35,711 nucleotides of DNA from assembly GCA_913057205.1 (NCBI GenBank), contig CAJXNO010000027.1, positions 1 through 35,711 on the forward strand, in the 5' to 3' direction. The translations under genes and the position numbers were made by a program. The notes below the pieces were generated by a model. That model was not told the origin of the DNA and did not search any database. It saw only the letters and a list, made by a program, of their open reading frames with translations. Positions 32,608 through 35,711 of this stretch are shown here, one piece after another. The first letter of the stretch is position 1; every line of letters starts with the position of its first letter. This DNA comes from an uncultured Flavobacteriales bacterium (lineage in GTDB: Bacteria; Bacteroidota; Bacteroidia; Flavobacteriales_G; Salibacteraceae).

Positions 32608-33498
32608 TCAATCATTGTATGCCAACAGGGTCTTCCAAGCTTCCTCTACCATGCCCAATTGCAGAAAGGCATGTGCCTTCTTGTGTAGGGCAATCTCAAG
32701 CGCGCGACTGTCGTCTTCAAGCTCTACGAAGAGGTCTGCTAGCTCTGTAAGTTTAAAATCATTCACCTCGGTTTCATCCGGGAGGGTTTCTACATTGCCT
32801 AGTTTACCCAGGTCATTACCCGTCAAGATCGTACTATTCCGAATATCCTCTGGGATCTGATCAACGCCTATACCCATAGTTTGCAGCGGCTTTGCTACTT
32901 CAAACAAGGCATCGCCGTGTGCGCGGACATAGAAATTCCCTCCCATACGTCCAACAAGGTCGATCTTGGTTTGATCAATCCGTCCGTCTTCATCTAAGAT
33001 GGCATCATCGATGTGCATCAGCACGACTTCACAGACCACCAGGTTTCCTGCACCACCTTGATCCCCAAGTTCGATCACCTCCTTCACCTTGCACTCAAGC
33101 TGAACCGGCGATTCCTTGACACGTTTCGGACGGATCATCTCCGACTCGATCGGCGTGAGTCCGGCCTTTACAAATTCATTCGTGCCTTTTGGGTATTCCG
33201 TACTTGAGAGCGACATCTGCTCGACGATGGCATGGTTCACAATGTTGATCACCACCTCCGGAACCGCTTTCACATTCTCGTAAGTATGCTTCGTGGTATT
33301 GTCTCTTCCACGCCGTGCTGGTGAGAATATGGCAATAGGGGGATTCGCGCTGAATACGTTGAAAAAACTGAACGGACTCAAGTTTACTTGACCATCAGCA
33401 TCAATCGTGCTCGCAAAGGCGATCGGACGCGGTCCGACAGAACCAAGCAGGTAGCCATGCAACTTAGGAACGGGTGTGTTTTTCGGGTCGATTTTCAT
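32608..33498 (-). CDS. Flavin reductase-like FMN-binding protein
   Basis: A 296-aa protein with an N-terminal flavin-reductase-like split barrel (about residues 1-195): LLGSVGPRPIAFASTIDADG, NLSPFSFFNVFSANPPIAIF, and TTKHTYENVKAVPEVVINIV contain the FMN-phosphate and isoalloxazine contacts typical of the family. Then QLECKVKEVIELGDQGGAGN and LVGRMGGNFYVR close the barrel. The last ~90 residues form an acidic helical tail that I do not recognise. Typical activity would be NAD(P)H-dependent flavin reduction or simple FMN binding; partner oxygenase unknown. First gene of a three-gene leftward operon, with TACATTTG 17 bases upstream. Confidence 0.9.
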   Translation of the reverse strand: MKIDPKNTPVPKLHGYLLGSVGPRPIAFASTIDADGQVNLSPFSFFNVFSANPPIAIFSPARRGRDNTTKHTYENVKAVPEVVINIVNHAIVEQMSLSSTEYPKGTNEFVKAGLTPIESEMIRPKRVKESPVQLECKVKEVIELGDQGGAGNLVVCEVVLMHIDDAILDEDGRIDQTKIDLVGRMGGNFYVRAHGDALFEVAKPLQTMGIGVDQIPEDIRNSTILTGNDLGKLGNVETLPDETEVNDFKLTELADLFVELEDDSRALEIALHKKAHAFLQLGMVEEAWKTLLAYND

Positions 33499-33514
33499 GT
33501 CTTGCGTTTCGCGA

Positions 33515-33522
33515 CAAATGTA
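33515..33522 (-). promoter_or_regulatory. Putative -7 promoter element of the flavin reductase operon
   Basis: The minus strand reads TACATTTG, identical to the element before metK and matching TAnnTTTG. It ends 16 bases before the ATG at 33498. No good -33 box was found. Confidence 0.45.
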
Positions 33523-33580
33523 GCCTTCGTGCTGTAAAATGAAATCGATTGATTATGGCTAAATAAACCGTGAATAGTTA

Positions 33581-33610
33581 TATCTTTGCGCTCCTTTTTG
33601 AAAGGAGTGT
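33581..33610 (+). promoter_or_regulatory. Putative promoter and 5' hairpin of tRNA-Leu
   Basis: TATCTTTG (33581-33588) matches the -7 consensus. It is followed by CTCCTTT (33591-33597), loop TTG, AAAGGAG (33601-33607), a perfect 7-bp hairpin that can be extended by wobble pairs to 33610. The hairpin would sit in the 5' leader of the tRNA precursor, ten bases before the mature end. Confidence 0.45.
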
Positions 33611-33619
33611 TCTTTACAA

Positions 33620-33701
33620 GCGGGTGTGGCGAAATTGGTAGACGCGCTAGACTTAGGATCTAGTGCCGCAAGGCGTGGGGGTTCGAGTCCCTCCACCCGC
33701 A
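33620..33701 (+). tRNA. tRNA-Leu (anticodon UAG)
   Basis: An 82-nt class II tRNA. Acceptor GCGGGTG (33620-33626) pairs with CACCCGC (33694-33700). The D-loop has AAATTGGTAGA. The anticodon stem CTAGA/TCTAG encloses CTTAGGA with anticodon TAG. A short variable arm with TGCCGCAAGGCG is typical of leucine tRNAs, and the T-arm has GGGGGTTCGAGTCCCTC. The discriminator is A; the CCA end is not encoded. It reads CUA and, by wobble, other CUN codons. Confidence 0.97.
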
Positions 33702-33810
33702 CAAGTAGGCTGGTTAAATGGAGAGGATCACCCAGCAGGTTCAGGTCGATGCAAAGCGGTCGAACGTGAGCGCTGTTTCTTAACCTCCATCCAGCCCGAT
33801 AAGATCAAAT
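33702..33810 (+). ncRNA. Structured intergenic element between tRNA-Leu and tig
   Basis: No reading frame of note lies here, but the sequence folds. GGCTGG (33708-33713) pairs with CCAGCC (33791-33796), and after a TTAA bulge ATGGAG (33718-33723) pairs with CTCCAT (33785-33790), giving 12 perfect pairs. Inside, CAGC (33733-33736) can pair with GCTG (33772-33775) and GTTC (33739-33742) with GAAC (33762-33765). The element is followed within 14 bases by a terminator, so it could be the 3' part of the tRNA transcript or a small RNA. Function unknown; a 4.5S SRP RNA is not supported. Confidence 0.4.
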
Positions 33811-33840
33811 AAAAAGACCGCACTTGTTCGGTCTTTTTTT
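33811..33840 (+). terminator. Intrinsic terminator before tig
   Basis: AAAAAGACCG (33811-33820) pairs with CGGTCTTTTT (33829-33838) around CACTTGTT, followed by more T. It ends the tRNA-Leu/structured-RNA transcript; the A-run on the left arm means it could also work on the opposite strand. Confidence 0.85.
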
Positions 33841-33866
33841 GTTTAAAGCCATCAAATTTCTCAAAG

Positions 33867-35276
33867 ATGAACGTGACACAGGAAAAAGTGGATGAACTGA
33901 ATGCTAAAGTTACCATCAAGGTAGAACCAGCAGATTACGAACCAGCCGTTAAGTTGGTTATAGATAACCACCGCAAGCAAATGACCCTTCAGGGCTTCCG
34001 TCCAGGTAAAGTGCCTTTCGGTGTAGCCAAGAAGATGTACGGTAAAGCTGTATTGGCAGATGAGTTGAACAAGATCCTTTCTGAGAAACTCAACGAGCAC
34101 ATCCGTGAGAATGACCTGAATATCATTGGTCAGCCACTTGCAGAAGACATCCAAGACCTTCAATTGGACTTCGATAAAACGTTTGAGTTCAATTATGAAT
34201 TGGGATTAGCCCCGAATTTTGAAGTTGAACTTACTGCCAAGGACAAGTTCAATCACTACAAGATCAAGGTAGATGATGAGTTGGTAGATAAGTACGTGCG
34301 CGATTTTCAGCGACGCTATGGCAAGTCAACCGAGGTTGATGTTGTAGGTGAGGATGACATGATCTATGGTGCTTTATATGAGCTCGGCAAGGATGGCAAG
34401 CGCAAAGAAGGTGGCGTTCACAACCACACAACCATAGCTGTGGATTACGTGGAGAACAAAGACGCTAAGAAGAAGCTGATTGGCAAGAAGAAGGAAGATA
34501 CTGTTAAAGTAGAGCCTGCTAAACTTGCCAAAGGTGATGTTGACCTTTCACAAATGCTGGGGATCTCCGTTGCTGAGTTAGATGAAGTGGGTAAGGAGTT
34601 TGAACTCGTGATCGAGTCCATCCATAACATTGAGCCCCATCCATTGAATGCCGAATTGTTCGACCAAGTAGTTGGTCCAGGCGTGGCCAAAACAGAGGAG
34701 GAGTTCCGCAATAAGATCGTCATCGACCTGGAGAAATACTTGGAAGGCGATAGTCAGAAGAAGCTTCGTCGAGACATCCACGATAAGTTGATCGAGCGGT
34801 TGAAATTGGAGCTACCAGATGCCTTTTTGAAGCGTTGGTTGCTACAACAAGGCTCAAACAACGAAGAACGTCCGATCACACAGGATGATATCGACCGGGA
34901 GTACGATGACTACAGCCGTATGTTGCGCGTGCAGTTGATCGAGTCTCAGATCGCAAAGCAGAACGACATCAAGGTCGAGTACCCAGATATCGTTGGTCGC
35001 GTGAAGGAGAACATCAAAGCGCAATTCGCGAGTTTCGGCCAACAAGAGGTGGAAGATCAAATGCTCGATCAGTTCGCTCAGAACTTCCTTCAAAAGGAAG
35101 AAGAGGTGCGCAAGGTCTATGATCAATTGTTCGATGAGCGCATGAACGAATTCTACACAAACAATGTTAAGCTTCAGGAGAAGGAAGTGACCTTTGACGA
35201 ATTCGTTAAATTAGCCTCCAGCAAATCTGGTAAGGGTAAATTCATGGACCAGGTTTCAAACCTTTTAAAGTTTTAA
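33867..35276 (+). CDS. tig: Trigger factor
   Basis: A 469-aa ribosome-associated chaperone. The N-terminal ribosome-binding domain has the signature [20 protein letters not shown] (the GFRxGxxP loop that docks on L23). The C-terminal helical arms are rich in Glu, Gln and Lys (about residues 265-469). The middle peptidyl-prolyl isomerase domain (about 155-240, [20 protein letters not shown]) is a weak match to the FKBP type and may lack isomerase activity, as in many Bacteroidota. ATG 33867 follows a terminator. It is one base upstream of clpP, the usual tig-clpP order. Confidence 0.95.
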   Translation: MNVTQEKVDELNAKVTIKVEPADYEPAVKLVIDNHRKQMTLQGFRPGKVPFGVAKKMYGKAVLADELNKILSEKLNEHIRENDLNIIGQPLAEDIQDLQLDFDKTFEFNYELGLAPNFEVELTAKDKFNHYKIKVDDELVDKYVRDFQRRYGKSTEVDVVGEDDMIYGALYELGKDGKRKEGGVHNHTTIAVDYVENKDAKKKLIGKKKEDTVKVEPAKLAKGDVDLSQMLGISVAELDEVGKEFELVIESIHNIEPHPLNAELFDQVVGPGVAKTEEEFRNKIVIDLEKYLEGDSQKKLRRDIHDKLIERLKLELPDAFLKRWLLQQGSNNEERPITQDDIDREYDDYSRMLRVQLIESQIAKQNDIKVEYPDIVGRVKENIKAQFASFGQQEVEDQMLDQFAQNFLQKEEEVRKVYDQLFDERMNEFYTNNVKLQEKEVTFDEFVKLASSKSGKGKFMDQVSNLLKF

Positions 35277-35277
35277 A

Positions 35278-35711
35278 ATGACAGACGGTAAAGAGTTTAG
35301 AAATTTCGCGGTCAATCACTTAGGAATGAGTGGGCTTGCAATGGATGATTACATCAAAGCATCCAATAAGCAGCAGCCCAGTGGGATGACAAGAACGGTG
35401 ATCGAAGAACGTCCAATGCCTTTCCGTGAGGTGGATGTATTCTCTCGTTTGATGATGGACCGCATCATTTTTCTTGGCTTGCCGATCGATGACTTCATCG
35501 CAAATGTGATCCAAGCGCAGCTTCTGTTCTTGGAATCCGCAGATTCAGGTAAGGACATCCAGATCTACATCAATAGCCCCGGCGGCTCGGTGTATGCAGG
35601 TCTTGGTATCTATGACACCATGCAGTATATCGGTTGCGATGTAGCTACCATCTGCACAGGTATGGCAGCATCCATGGGTGCGGTAATCCTTTGTGCGGGA
35701 GAAAAAGGCAA
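35278..35711 (+). CDS. clpP: ATP-dependent Clp protease proteolytic subunit (partial, N-terminal 144 aa)
   Basis: An open frame from ATG 35278 to the window end, one base after the tig stop. The residues [20 protein letters not shown], then [20 protein letters not shown], then [20 protein letters not shown] are the ClpP core; Ser132 in GMAASMG is the catalytic serine. The catalytic His and Asp lie beyond the window. An N-terminal extension of about 40 residues precedes the processed core, longer than the E. coli propeptide. Works with ClpX or ClpA/C ATPases to degrade proteins. Confidence 0.97.
   Translation, partial: MTDGKEFRNFAVNHLGMSGLAMDDYIKASNKQQPSGMTRTVIEERPMPFREVDVFSRLMMDRIIFLGLPIDDFIANVIQAQLLFLESADSGKDIQIYINSPGGSVYAGLGIYDTMQYIGCDVATICTGMAASMGAVILCAGEKG

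Noticed and set aside
33711-33787. Integron attC site
   Set aside because: GTTAAAT and a near match to RYYYAAC are present, but in the order GTT...AAC rather than AAC...GTT, and there are no cassettes or integrase.
33702-33810. 4.5S SRP RNA (ffs)
   Set aside because: The size and hairpin shape are suggestive and a CAGGTTCAGGTC stretch recalls the SRP domain IV, but the GGAA-type tetraloop and the AAGCAGCC side of the conserved loop are absent.
1-35711. CRISPR arrays, insertion sequences, prophage or plasmid functions
   Set aside because: No regularly spaced repeats, transposase, integrase or phage structural genes were found in either strand.

Overview
The window looks like chromosomal DNA of a Bacteroidota bacterium, most likely a marine or aquatic member of the Flavobacteriales. 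The evidence is a GldA gliding ATPase, a PorV/PorQ-type protein and a very large secreted protein with a T9SS-like C-terminal domain. There are also two TonB-dependent receptors with CarboxypepD-like N-terminal domains, lineage-typical small families (DUF5522, DUF3127), TAnnTTTG-type -7 promoter elements and few Shine-Dalgarno sites. The species cannot be named from sequence alone. There is no sign of a phage, transposon, integron or CRISPR array; this is ordinary, densely packed chromosome.

Left part (1-5100, minus strand, in transcription order): a PLP enzyme of the ACC deaminase/D-cysteine desulfhydrase family, gldA, metK, a GT4 glycosyltransferase and the N-terminal part of an ABC exporter cut by the window edge. 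Next, on the plus strand, come a Cys-rich DUF5522 peptide, a long-form urocanate hydratase (hutU), a YkoF/MTH1187-like thiamine-binding protein, a NadR-like kinase, and a TPP riboswitch that leads a TonB-dependent receptor. A divergent ThiE/TenI-like protein converges on that receptor. Together 7.3-11.6 kb reads as a thiamine-salvage neighbourhood with no inner-membrane transporter in view.

Middle part: a leftward pair (Sfp-type phosphopantetheinyl transferase and archaeal-type geranylgeranylglyceryl/heptaprenylglyceryl phosphate synthase) diverges from ahcY. The ahcY -7 element lies inside a perfect inverted repeat. After a terminator comes a Rieske-fold-like lipoprotein that has lost the cluster ligands, divergent from a three-gene operon: a basic exported peptide, a single-TM protein and a LytTR response regulator with no kinase.

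The most striking block is 16.5-26.0 kb, a tight trio of a 1263-aa TonB-dependent receptor, a ~1500-aa exported protein with a T9SS-like C-terminus and a PorV/PorQ-family barrel. It probably forms one surface complex of unknown function. It is followed by greA and a HIT protein.

Right part: ruvC diverges from a coupled flippase-like/GT2 pair whose third, translationally coupled gene is a DppC/OppC-type permease broken by at least five lesions. A leftward operon follows (flavin reductase-like, DUF3127, AtoE-like transporter). Then come tRNA-Leu(UAG), a structured intergenic element with a terminator, trigger factor and the start of clpP, which runs off the window.
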